Assembly: GCA_032718865.1 (NCBI GenBank)
Contig: JALUTQ010000001.1
Location: forward strand, 62,001 to 126,000
Origin: Tilletia caries
Taxonomy: Eukaryota > Basidiomycota > Exobasidiomycetes > Tilletiales > Tilletiaceae
Reading direction: 5' to 3'
Length of the DNA: 64,000 bases
The notes under the pieces are model-generated. The model made no database searches. It had not been told where the DNA came from and saw only the letters and a program-made list of their open reading frames with translations. This document shows positions 30,694-40,875 of this stretch, piece after piece (the stretch's first letter is position 1; the number at the start of each line of letters is the position of its first letter). The translations under genes were made by a program, and so were the position numbers.

Positions 30694-32035
30694 TCATAGC
30701 CCCTCCTCCACAGCCTTCTTCTGCCTCGCCCGCTCCCGCTCCACAAGATCAACACCAACAAGCACCTTCGCAGCCTTCCAAAACTGCACAACATTAATCA
30801 CCTGCTTCGCCGCGCAGATCGGCAACGTCACCGCCCCCACGATCTGCGGCCACGTCAACTTCGGCAGTTCGCGCCCGATGAATGCGAGGATCGAGTGCGG
30901 GTCCGTCTTGATCTGCTCGAACAGGGGTTCGGTCAGCGACGACGGTAGCGGGCCTAGGATGCCGGGCAGGGAGAGCTCGAGCGGGGTGTCGTAGGATGCC
31001 ATCAGGTACAGGCACACGAAGAACAGCTCGTTGCCCGCGCAGAACAGGAACAGGATCCGCTGTACATAGCCATTTCAGAGGAAAAGGTCAGCTGGTCTGG
31101 CTGAAAATGGCGCGTCTCTTGGTTGGATCATTATACTCACGCTGTCGTTGTAGTAGTACCACAGAATCCGAGACACGTCCGAAGTCACAATCTTGTGCGA
31201 CTTAGACCCGGTCAACAGCGAGCTGGGAAAGAGGCACGAAGAGGGGAAGGTCTTATCAGTATCCTCGGGGGAACAACGCGTCGCGTCGCATCTGGCGCGC
31301 GGAGGTGTGAGAGAGAGAATCACCTGTACATGTGGATGTAGTGACTGCTAAAGTCGAGCGTGATCAGCGCTTGGAACACGACGGCCGCATTAGGGTACGC
31401 AGACGTCAGAAAGCAAAGCAAACACGACGTCGTGCATCTACCAAAAAAAACACATCATATCAGGCAACCTCCCCAACACGCGTCCCCCCCAAAAAAAAGC
31501 AGAGAGCAGCAACTCACCGGTCCGTAACCATATCCAGCACAGCACCAAACTTAGTCGACTGCCCCAACGCGCGCGCAGCCATACCGTCAAACGCGTCCAG
31601 CAGACAGCTGATGCCGTACAGCACCGTGCACACCTTCGGGTTGCCCTTCATGAAGTACAGCGAGAGCGCGGCGAGGATGACGCGTGCGTAGCCTATATCA
31701 TCATTCAGATTTGCGAAAGAAGGGTGTAAGTTCAAGGGGAGGGTGGGCAGGGTGGGGAAGGGGACAGGGGACGTACCGATCAGATTAGGCACAAAGAGAA
31801 AGACGTTCTCCTGCCCTTTCAAATTAGCACTCCGCGTAGCCGTAGAAGAACTAACAGCAGGCGAGCGCGGAGCCTCCATCTCCTCCCTGCCATCCTCGTC
31901 GCCGAGAAGACGCTTCGCTTTGCCGTTGGCGCCGTGCTGTAATGATGTTGAGGACGCTTGTGGGGAGGGAGGGGCGGGCAGGTCTTTGGCTGCGGAGGAG
32001 GAGGAGGTGCCGCGTGTTGATCTTCTGCTCGGCAT
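30694..32035 (-). CDS. PIS1: CDP-diacylglycerol-inositol 3-phosphatidyltransferase (PI synthase)
   Basis: Five exons (32035-31777, 31692-31518, 31437-31324, 31222-31141, 31059-30694) with canonical splice sites give 331 residues. It makes phosphatidylinositol from CDP-diacylglycerol and myo-inositol in the endoplasmic reticulum membrane. The CDP-alcohol phosphotransferase signature D-G-x2-A-R-x8-G-x3-D-x3-D is complete (DGMAARALGQ, then GAVLDMVTD) and spans the second exon end. Flanking matches to PI synthases include ENVFLFVPNLIGYARVILAA, DRCTTSCLL, LDFSSHYIHMY and SRILWYYYND. Several membrane helices follow the signature. The first about 70 residues are a Ser-rich cytosolic extension longer than in yeast Pis1 (220 residues). 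The PIS1 start faces the aldo/keto reductase gene across about 800 bases. Confidence 0.96.
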
Positions 32036-32837
32036 CGTGGCTTCTTCTTCTTCCTTCTTCCTTCTTCTTGAATGACGCGGGAAGGAGTGCACAGACGGAG
32101 GAAGGGTTAGAGAAGGGGATCCTGCGAGGCTTATCCACGGCGCGCGCAAGGGGGAGTATGTAAGGTGTGGGACGCCTGCCTGGCTTCTCGGTGCTGAGCT
32201 GCGGGATGATGATGGTTCGCTATCAATCGCAATCAATCCGTCCTCGCTTCCTTCTCTTGCCCAACCTTTCAGACGCGATCGCGGAGAGATTTTACCATGC
32301 TGATTGGCAGAATGCACACACACACACATGACACGTCCGCTCATCGCTCATCGCTCATCGCTCGTCCCCTCGAGAACGCGAATGCTGCCCCCGCCCCCCC
32401 GCCCCAGCCAGTCAACCATGGCCCCAGCATGCTGTCTGAACGTGCGTGCGATCCGCACAGTCATGGTTAGAGTGTTCCTCCGGCACCGGTCATCCGAAGC
32501 CTTTCCACGCTGATGACAGTGAACGTGATCTCGCCAGTCGCCAGTCGAACATGACTGGGTGTCGGGTGAGCGTGAGAGATCTGAAAATCCAGAGACCAGT
32601 GATGAGCGATGAGCGATGAGAGGGTGGAGGAGGTGGAGGAAGATGGCTGCGCAGCTCGGGATTGTGTCCGATGTGGTCTCAGCGTTCCTGTCTTTCGTAC
32701 GGGATGTCGAAGGGGGGGGGTGACGTGGACGATGCCTCAGCATGAGATGCGCGTCGTTATAAAAGGGCGAGCTGAGTGCCGTCTCCTGTTGACGTCCCAC
32801 CACCCCCCGTCCCCCTCGCCTTTGCCTTCCTTGAACG
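32036..32837. promoter_or_regulatory. Divergent promoter region of PIS1 and the aldo/keto reductase
   Basis: The two start codons are about 800 bases apart. Inside, GCTCATCGCTCATCGCTCAT at about 32338-32362 faces its complement ATGAGCGATGAGCGATGAG at about 32601-32620, so the 240 bases between could form a stem-loop or be a small inserted element. A C-run and a G-run (32389-32399 and 32715-32723) lie inside. TATAAAAGG occurs at about 32758, roughly 80 bases before the reductase ATG, and is a good TATA box. Confidence 0.6.
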
Positions 32838-34185
32838 ATGTCCGTACAAGTAGGTCCGTACTCCATCTCCCCCATCGGCCTTGGCCTCATGAGCCTCACC
32901 TGGCGCTCCATCTCCGACTTCGTCCCGGACGACGAAGCCTTCAAGCTGATCAAGACAGCCATCGAGAAAGCCAGCCCTTCGCGCGTGTTGCTCAACACGG
33001 GCGCGTTCTACGGCCCCAAGGAAGACGCGTACGCCAACATCAAGATTTTGCGAAGGTTCTTCGCTGCCTATCCGGAGTACAAGGATAACGTCGTCGTCAA
33101 TGTGAAGGGGGGAGCTGTGATGTCTGAATTCATCGAGAAGGGCTTCGCAGGCGGTGGATTCCGAGCATCGAGCACCGTCGAGAATCTCCGGGAGGATTTG
33201 CTCGCCATTCGGAAGGAGCTCGGCAGCGACGATGGCGGGATCGACGTGCACGTGTACGAACCTGCCCGTCGGGATATGAACATCAGCGTTGAGGAGATCA
33301 TCAAGAACCTGCACACGCTTCAGAAGGAGGGGCTTTTCCAGCACATCGCTCTCTCTGAGGTTGGGGCTGACACGATTAATACCGCCGCGAAGACAGCGAA
33401 GGAATTGGGCACGGAGATCGTCTCTGTCGAAGTGGAGTATTCGCCCTTCTTCACCGAGATCGAAGACAACGGAGTGCTGCAGGCCTGCAAGACGCATCAG
33501 ATCCCGATCCTTGCTTACAGTCCCCGTACGTCTCTTTCTTCCCTCCGGTGGAAACACCCCCGCCATGGTCAAACCCCCCGTGTATGAGTACTGAAGACAC
33601 CCCCTCTCCCTGCTTTCTCTCCAACAGTCGGACGAGGATTCCTTGGAGGCCAGCTCAAGTCGCGCTCCGACCTCGTATCCAACGATCCTCGGCTGCACCA
33701 GGAGCAATTCTCCGAAAAGGTGAGCCAGCTTACATACATCATCCTGCTGATTCCACGTATTCACAGTCCGAATCCTCTGTCCCCATCGCAGAACTTCCCA
33801 AACAACATCAAAGTAGCAGAAACCTTCTCCCAACTCGCAGCCTCCCTCAACCCACCGGTCACGCCCGCCCAGCTCGCCCTGGCCTGGCTCGTCCGACAAG
33901 GAGGCGAAGGCGCGGGTAAGACGGCCATCGTGCCCATCCCCGGATCGACGAAGGCTGCTCGGGTGGAGGAGAACTTTGAGGCGATGGAGGTTGGGTTGGG
34001 TGATGCTGAGTTTGAGAAGCTGTCCAGCCAGATGTGAGTCCCCCTTCCTTTGATGGCTGCTGCATTCGGGCTTGGCAGTATGGAGTTACTTATTCCATCC
34101 CTTCTTCATTCGCAGCGAAACTCTCAAAGTCCACGGCGAGCGATATAGCGCAATGGCCCGCGCCGCTATTCCCCTCTTCGCCTGA
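32838..34185 (+). CDS. Aldo/keto reductase, pyridoxal-reductase type
   Basis: Four exons (32838-33525, 33628-33719, 33792-34033, 34116-34185) give 363 residues. The barrel shows VGPYSISPIGLGLMSLTW at the start, LLNTGAFYGPKED with the catalytic Tyr, VVVNVKGG with the catalytic Lys, IDVHVYEPAR, HIALSEVGADTI, VEVEYSPFF, ILAYSPLGRGFLGG, and near the end AIVPIPGSTKAARVEEN, which binds the 2'-phosphate of NADPH. This order and the KGG motif match fission-yeast Plr1 (pyridoxal reductase, vitamin B6 salvage: pyridoxal to pyridoxine). Substrate is inferred from similarity only; other aldehydes are possible. Expected to be cytosolic. It is divergent from PIS1, and the GMC oxidoreductase follows on the same strand. 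Confidence 0.93.
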
Positions 34186-34601
34186 AGAACCCGCATTGAA
34201 TTATTTTCTCATACTGCTATGTGTCGGATCAGTCCGTAACGCCCGCCGAGCAGCTTCGATCTCGATGTGCGCGATGCGGTCGTCGAGCCTCGAGAGAGGA
34301 TGCGCGAAGTGCAATTGCCGGATGAGACGCCCGGCCTTTCGGAACACAAGCTTGCGAGATGAGCCTTCTCACAGCCGAACGGGAAAGATGAGCTTTACGA
34401 TAGGAAACACTTGGCTTTCTTTTCATCTTCGTTTTTTCTTGGTCGTAACAGCCTGTTGTGCTGCCTATAAAAGCTGACCTCGTTTTCTCCTGTGCGCTTT
34501 CCCGTCTGCTTCTGATTTGGTCTCTTTCCCACGAGCTTATACCCTCTTACCCTTTCCCCTTCGTCCCTTCCCCCTCTACCCCCCCCCCCCCCCCTTTTTG
34601 A
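34186..34601 (+). promoter_or_regulatory. Promoter of the GMC oxidoreductase, with TATA box
   Basis: TATAAAAG at 34466-34473 lies about 130 bases before the start codon and is followed by a strongly CT-rich leader with a C-run at about 34580-34594. This pattern suits a regulated, highly expressed fungal gene. The first 200 bases hold the 3' flank of the reductase gene. Confidence 0.6.
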
Positions 34602-36453
34602 ATGCGTTGCAGACTTGTCCTCCTTCTCGCCTTCACGGCAGCCGTTATCGCGGTGCTCCCTTCGCACGCGACACCTTTGACCTCAGCGAATCTGATGAAA
34701 AGGGCCTCGGTGGTGACTACCGACCCGTCCATCGCTACTTCCCGGACCTACGATGTGAGTTGCCGTCTGCCGAGCCATTTCTATTGGAAAGAGCAGTGAA
34801 AGGTACTGGCGTATCGGATTCACCCTCATTCCTGTCTTTCCGTCCATACTCGCGCCAACAGTACATCGTTGTGTAAGCATGTTGTCTCCTGCCACCTTGA
34901 CGACGAGGCCGGAGTGACCTGACTCACTTCTCCCTTACTGCCTCTCCAATTCCATCCTTTGATACAGTGGAGGTGGTCTTGCAGGGCTCGTCGTTGCCAA
35001 CCGATTGAGCGAGAACAAGAACATCCACGTTCTTGTCATTGAGTCTGGCGCCGACACCCGGAATGATGATCGAATTGCCAGCCTTGATGCGTACGACTCC
35101 GTTTTCCAAGCCTCCAGCACAGACATTGTGAGTTTTTGACGCCTATCCCATTGCCCAGTGCACCTTTCCGCGATGGCCGAAGCTCACTGATGATTACTCT
35201 CATCTTCCAGAACTGGCGTTTCACCACCACGAACGGCAAGACGATCTATGCCGGCCGGGGCCTCGGAGGCTCGACGAGCATCAACGGCGGCGCCATCACC
35301 CGAGGCGACGTCGTCCAACTGGACAACATCGGCAAACTCGGCAATTCGGGCTGGGACTACTCCAGCTTGCTCACATCCATGAAGAAGGCCGAACGGTTCC
35401 TGACTCCGAACGCGGGTCAGGTTCATGCGGGTGCACGCTACAATGCCAGTGCACATGGCATGGACGGTTATCTCACGATCCGGTTTGGGGAGGTCCCGAG
35501 GTCTTCACGACGTGATCTTCACTCCAACTCCTCTTCTTCTTCCTCTGATGCTGAACAGGACGCGCGGTTGGAGCGAAGATTCTATACGGGTCCGTATCAG
35601 CACAGCTTTGTGCAGTCCATCAAGACGGCCCTCGGAGTAGAGCTCATCGACGACCTCTCCGCCGGCCAAACGAACGGGATCGCATACACTCCCAACTCGA
35701 TGCTGCCAGGAGGAGGGAATCTTCGATCCTCATCCGCGACCGCATACCTGACGCCCATCGAGAACAAGCGGCCCAATCTTGTCGTGCTGACGACGTGGCG
35801 AGGCTGGAAAACTACGTGGTCTTCGAACGCGGCGGGTACCACCCCGACTGCGACGGGGGTCGTCATTCAGCAGTCAAGCGGCGGACAGACGTACGATGTT
35901 GAGGCTTCTCGCGAAATCATCGTGGCCGCAGGCGCGATCCGCAGCCCTGTCTTCCTCGAGCATAGTGGTATTGGGTAAGCTACATACCTCCTAGACTGGA
36001 ACGAACGTTAACGCTCACACTTTTTTTTTGAGGCATCCGTCGCTTGGCCAGTGATCCCAACATTCTCCGAAAGATCGACGTACCCGTCAAGGTCGATCTT
36101 CCCGGCGTCGGCAGGAACTTGAATGAACAAACCCAGTCCGTGCTCGGTGGTACCCCCAAGAACGGCGTCAGTTTCGGTGGAGTCGGACCGTCGAACTTGA
36201 TTGCTCAGCCCAACATGAGGCAGCTCTTCTCTAATGCTTCTGCCGTGCGCTCCTACATCGAGTCGAATTACCAGAGATGGGCCCGGGATGCCGTCAGCGC
36301 AGGTGCGGCGGTGAGCTCCGAGGGGCTGATTGCTCAATGGCGCCTCCAAACTTCGGCTCTGTTCGACTCGAACGTCGGTGCTGGTGCGTCGTTTGAATAC
36401 CGTTTGCGCACGTAACTGAGGTTGAGTTCGGAGGCAACCCAAAAATCCTGACC

Positions 36454-36507
<54 letters not shown>

Positions 36508-37159
36508 AGTGGAGATGTTCGTCGACAGTGGCTACCCCAACCACGGCTTCGGTGTCCTGATGTGGCCTCTACTCCCGTACTCCCGCGGCAGCGTACACGC
36601 CTCCTCCGCCTCCACCTTCTCCAACCCGATCCTCGACCCACGCTACTTCACCGTTCCCGTCGATATGGGGATGCAAGTCGCAGGATGCCGGGGCGTGCGG
36701 CGGGTGTTGCAGACGCGCCCGGTTGCGGATCTGTTCGCTGCTGCTGCTGCTGGGGGTGGGGGGGAGGAGGTCCCGGGCTTTGAGGTGGCGAAGGGTGGGG
36801 TTCCTGACGGGAGCGACCATGGCGCGTACGCAGCTTGGCAGAAGTGGATCTCGGACAACTATGGCTCTGTGTCCCATCCGATCGGTGCGTTCGATCTCCC
36901 TCGGTCCTTTGAACATCTTCACTCTCCTTTTGTGCTTCTCATACTTACGTGCTGGCCTTCCCCACACATTACAGGTACATGTGCTCTTGCTCCTCGCTCG
37001 ATGGGAGGGGTAGTGGACCCAACCTTCAAGGTGTACGACACAGCGAACATCCGGGTGGTCGATGCGAGCACACTGCCCCAGCAGATCTCGGCTCACCTGA
37101 GCTCGACTTTGTATGGGATAGCTGAGCGTGCGGCAGACGCGATCAAGGCGTCGCAGTGA
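34602..37159 (+). CDS. Secreted GMC-family FAD oxidoreductase
   Basis: Seven exons (34602-34754, 34862-34872, 34978 in raw text corrected to 34968-35127, 35211-35974, 36052-36383, 36510-36884, 36975-37159) give 659 residues in one continuous frame. The N-terminus RLVLLLAFTAAVIAVLPSHA is a signal peptide. The FAD Rossmann motif is YIVVGGGLAGL at about 52-62, followed by VLVIESGAD. GRGLGGSTSINGG is the GMC signature 1 region, and AAGAIRSPVFLEHSGIGDP is signature 2. The C-terminal active-site part has SHPIGTCALAPRSMGG, VVDASTLP and the second conserved His in QISAHLSSTLYG. Exon 2 is only 11 bases. The (CT)n run at 36460-36503 is in the fifth intron. It oxidises an alcohol or sugar outside the cell and makes hydrogen peroxide (aryl-alcohol or glucose oxidase-like); the exact substrate cannot be told. 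Confidence 0.92.
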
Positions 37160-37734
37160 GCCGCATACATAGCTTTCTGGCCTTCGACACAAACCTTCGT
37201 TCTTCTTCGTTCGGGCTCAAGGCGAGGTACATACATGGCGAAGCTGGACGAGATCTTTCTGTCACGGGGACGGGCTCGTCAACTCATTCTACGGGTCCTG
37301 ACTCCCTCACAGTCTCTCGCCCAAGACTACTTCAACGATCTTGTTCGTCCTCAGAATCATGCAACACTCCGGGCCCTGTACCTTCTCGCCTCCCCAACAA
37401 TCATATCCTCAGGCTCATGAGCAACTTCGCGTTATAAGTAATCAATCAACAGCTGTTCCACTTAGAGAACTTCACGGCCTGTCAATGAATGGTCGGCTGG
37501 CCAACATGGCCGGAAGCACAGCGCATCGTCCAGATTTCCACATCGCCATCGCCATGTGAGATGTCGTGGGCGGGCACAAGAGCGGTTGAGGCAAACGAAG
37601 GGGGAGTTGACGGGAAACATAGTTGAGTTGCAAGGTAAGGTCTAAAGATATGTACATGGGAAAAAAGATGACTGCGCAACCGAAAAGCATGTGCACCTTG
37701 ACGAGGTCGCGAGTTGTGCTCGTCGCTCGGGTTG

Positions 37735-38190
37735 GTGGAAGCGGTGGAAAGCGAGTGTACAGGGCGATGAGATCGGAAGGCGAAGAGGTTGGAGAGCGAA
37801 GAGGGTTGGAGGGTGAAGAGGTCGAAAATGAGGGTGACAGTGGCGAAAGGCGAGGGTGTCGGAGTGGAGGAGATCGGACGACGAGGTTGTGAGCACGAGG
37901 TCGGAGCGGAAGGCGATTAGGTCGAGGGCGAGAAGATCGGAAGGCGAAGACGTCGAAAAGGTGGGTGACAGTGGCAAAAAGATTGGAAGCCGAGGAAATG
38001 AAGTTGAGGAGATCGCATGGCGAAGAGGTTGGAAGCCGATCAGATCAGAAGGCGAGGATGCCGGAGGGGAGGAGACCGTACGGCGAGGAGGTTGTAAGGA
38101 CGAGGTCGGAACGCGAGGATGTTGCGAAGCGAAGAGGTTGAGGGCGAGGGCGAGGGCGAGGGCGTCGGAGAGGGGAGGATAAGAGGTTGA
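37735..38190. repeat. Degenerate GA-rich minisatellite
   Basis: About 450 bases are built from irregular repeats of words like GGAAGGCGAAGAGGTTGGA, GAGGGCGAGAAGATCGG and GAGGTTGTGAGCACGAGG, with units of about 17-30 bases. Frames stay open on both strands only because of the repetition. No gene is supported between the GMC gene end and this array either. Confidence 0.65.
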
Positions 38191-38454
38191 AGGGCGAAAT
38201 GGGTCGAAGGCGAAGTCGTAGCGAAAGGCAGGAGAGAGAAAGAGAAGAAGTCATGCTGATCAGCATGACAGTCCGCAAATGGAAGAAGGGAAGGGGGCCG
38301 AGAAAACTCACCCCTTACGGGTCCCGCTCTTCTCCTCCCCTCCCTCAAAAAGGGGGCCAGGGCGCATCAGAGCAAGCTCCGAATTGCCCAGCAGCGAGAA
38401 GGTCATTAGAGAAGAGCGGAATAGGGAACCACAGAGCCCCCCGAGCCATGGTCC

Positions 38455-39225
38455 CCTGCCTCCAACCTCGGCCGCCACAAACCCCTCCTCAGGTGATCGA
38501 CCTCTGTCACCCACCAGACCTCGCGTCCCTCAACTAACCTCACAACCCACAGGCCCAACCACGTGCCGAGCACGATCGTTCCTCGCCCGCCCCCGACCAC
38601 AGCCACACCGACACCATTCACGGCCGCCGTCACTTCCTCAAGGCACCGCCACGATCGACGCCAAGCCCCAGCCGAAGCGCGCACCGTGACCCGAGAGGAC
38701 GCGTCGGTGCCTACTACGGCAGATAGTCGGTGGCATCGCGTCGGCTTGACCGGAAATCTGAGCGAGGACCAGCGGGTACCGTTCCGCACTCGGGGATCGT
38801 GCTGGTATCGAAAGATGAGAAGCTCCATGGAACTCGTACGCCTGAGGCCTGACGCGTTCAGAACTTCAGAGGCACGAGATGGAGCAACTCACCAAAAGGG
38901 AACCAGCACGAACCCGAACGCGGAAAGGTATCGCTCGTCCTCGTTTCGATCTACGGTGAGGCCGACGCTCTGCCAATGACTCCTGCCGAAAGTAGGCGAC
39001 GACACGTCCTGCCGGGTCACGGTGTGCGTTTGGCTGGAAGATTGGCGTCGATAATGGCGGTGCCTTGAGGAAATGACGGCGGCCGTGAATGGTGTCGGTG
39101 TGGTTGTGGTCGGAAGCGAGCGGGGAACGACCGTGCTCGACACGTAGTTGCGCTGTGGGTTATGAGGCTAGTTGAGACACGTAAGGCAGGGAGGATAACG
39201 AAGGCCGATCGCTTGAGGAGAGGAG
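38455..39225. repeat. Inverted duplication of a coding-like unit
   Basis: The plus-strand sequence 38458-38835 and the minus-strand sequence from about 39225 down to 38895 are diverged copies (roughly 75-80 percent identical by eye) facing each other across about 60 bases. Both share AACTA-CCTCA-AACCCACAG, then GACACCATTCACGGCCGCCG, CCTCAAGGCACCGCCA and CACCGTGACCCG at the same distances, and an AG acceptor-like CCCACAG starts the best-conserved part. In two frames the translations of both arms remain similar (TPTPFTAAVxSSRHRHxRRQ, and HTDTIHGRRHFLKAPP). The origin could be a gene pair, or long ends of an unknown transposon. Confidence 0.65.
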
Positions 39226-40875
39226 TGTAGCGTACGAGGTTGGAGGTGAGGAAAGAAGGGAAAAGGGAGGACGAATCAGCGTCTGGAGGCCCTCCTTTTA
39301 TGCCTTTACCCGTCCGTTGAATGACCTGTTTCGACGGTGCTTCGGAAACAGAATCTTTGACTGTGTCGTGATCTGAGGAGGGGAGGGCTGGAGGCATCCC
39401 GTCACTGTACTGGAAGAGGGAAGCAGGGAGGAAAAGGTCAGCTGGCTGGCACATCATCTCGCAATCTGCTGGAATCGTAAGATTAAGTCATCCGTTGGCT
39501 TTGGGCAGCATGTGTCCAGGATCGTCACCTAATGGGAAGGTCGTTTGCTGGCATGTGATGTTGAACAGTTCAAGCAAGAAGGCCAGGGCAGGCCCGTGTT
39601 GTATTCCGCGAGGTACTGGCGGTCGAGGACACGCCGAAGAAATGCAGTCGAGTCTGCTTGTCACCTGTCCGCTGGCCGACTGGTTGCGTTTGTGCTCCGG
39701 CAGGCATCGGCAGGGAGCCGAGGGGACCTGTTCCTCGAAGGTCTATGGAGCATGTGCCGCTGTGCGGGCATCAGGGTGCATTGGACGGGGACATGGAGGT
39801 AGCCAGCTGTGCATCCCAAGGCGAAAGAGATGTCAGTCGTTTCGCTGTACTTGCTCAGAGTCTAGTGGTGAGATACGTACCTGTTTCCTTCGGCATACCT
39901 GCGGTCGCCTCCGTACAATCTGACGAGAAAGGGACAGAGGTGAGAGGAGGACTGGAGCGACGCAAGTGGGCAGAGGGTATCAGCAAGCAGGAAGGCATTG
40001 CTGAGAAGCGTGAGCTAGCGGCGGTCAGTGATTCTCCATGTCATGTACATGTCAGTCGGCTCTGTGCTACATCTGACAGCAGCATGTAGCTTTCAGAGAT
40101 GCGTGGGAATGCTATCCGTTGTGGGATAAGATGGAACGAGGACACCAAGGCGTGGTAGATGCGAGCATGAGTCAGCTGTGTGGAATCCAGAAGAGATCTT
40201 TTCCGATCGCAAGGAGCATACGCACCATGTGTCCGGTGTCGGTCCGCTGGCTCGCTGCGCAGAATCCGAGAAATAACGACTGCCATGTATGGGAAAGAAG
40301 GATCGGAATGCGGTGAGTCGCGAGGTGGTTGACGTGGAGGAATTCCCTCTCGCGACTGTCACATTGCTGCAGTTGGTATGTACATGCCCACGCCCATGCG
40401 CTTGTCGATAGGCTGCATTTCGAGATGGTCCTGCTGTCGAGATGGTCCCGCTGAAGCATGGCACGGATGGATGCTGGCTGGCTAGTGGCTGCCAGCAGAG
40501 CAGAGCCAAAAGGGTGACGTGGCCTTTTGGTCGCGTGTTTTCTCAATCGCTCAACTCGAGCCCGCTTATTCGCGCTTTCTCGGCTCGATGTGCAGCCCGA
40601 AGCCCACACTCCCTCCCTCTCCTCAGCGAATAACCTCCCTCCTGAGTGCTGAGCGGGTCGAGTCGAGCTTTACCTTCACTTTGTTGCTCTTGTGGTCAGC
40701 CGTCAGAGAGAAGCGAGAGAAGTAAAAGTAAAAGATGTCACGCGCTTTGCCAAGGACTTGTGGATAAAAAGGATCAGAATTACCCTTGTTTGGTGTGTGT
40801 ATCGTGTATAGCGGCGACATCAAGTCGAATGGAAGGAACGAAAGTCATCGTCCAGCTGGAGGGCCAGGCCAGCCC
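39226..40875. other. Unresolved stretch, possible eroded plus-strand exons
   Basis: Plus-strand segments such as 39540-39800 (contains EQFKQEGQGRPVLYSARYWR and LVAFVLRQASAG) and 40195-40312 (ends in a GTGAGT donor) look more like protein than chance, but they do not join into one frame and I recognise no family. Stops interrupt each within 250 bases. This may be a relic of a transposon or gene. No start codon or promoter can be defended. Confidence 0.3.

Noticed and set aside
37735..38190. CRISPR-like array
   Set aside because: The units are unequal and degenerate with no spacer/repeat order, and this is a fungal nuclear sequence.
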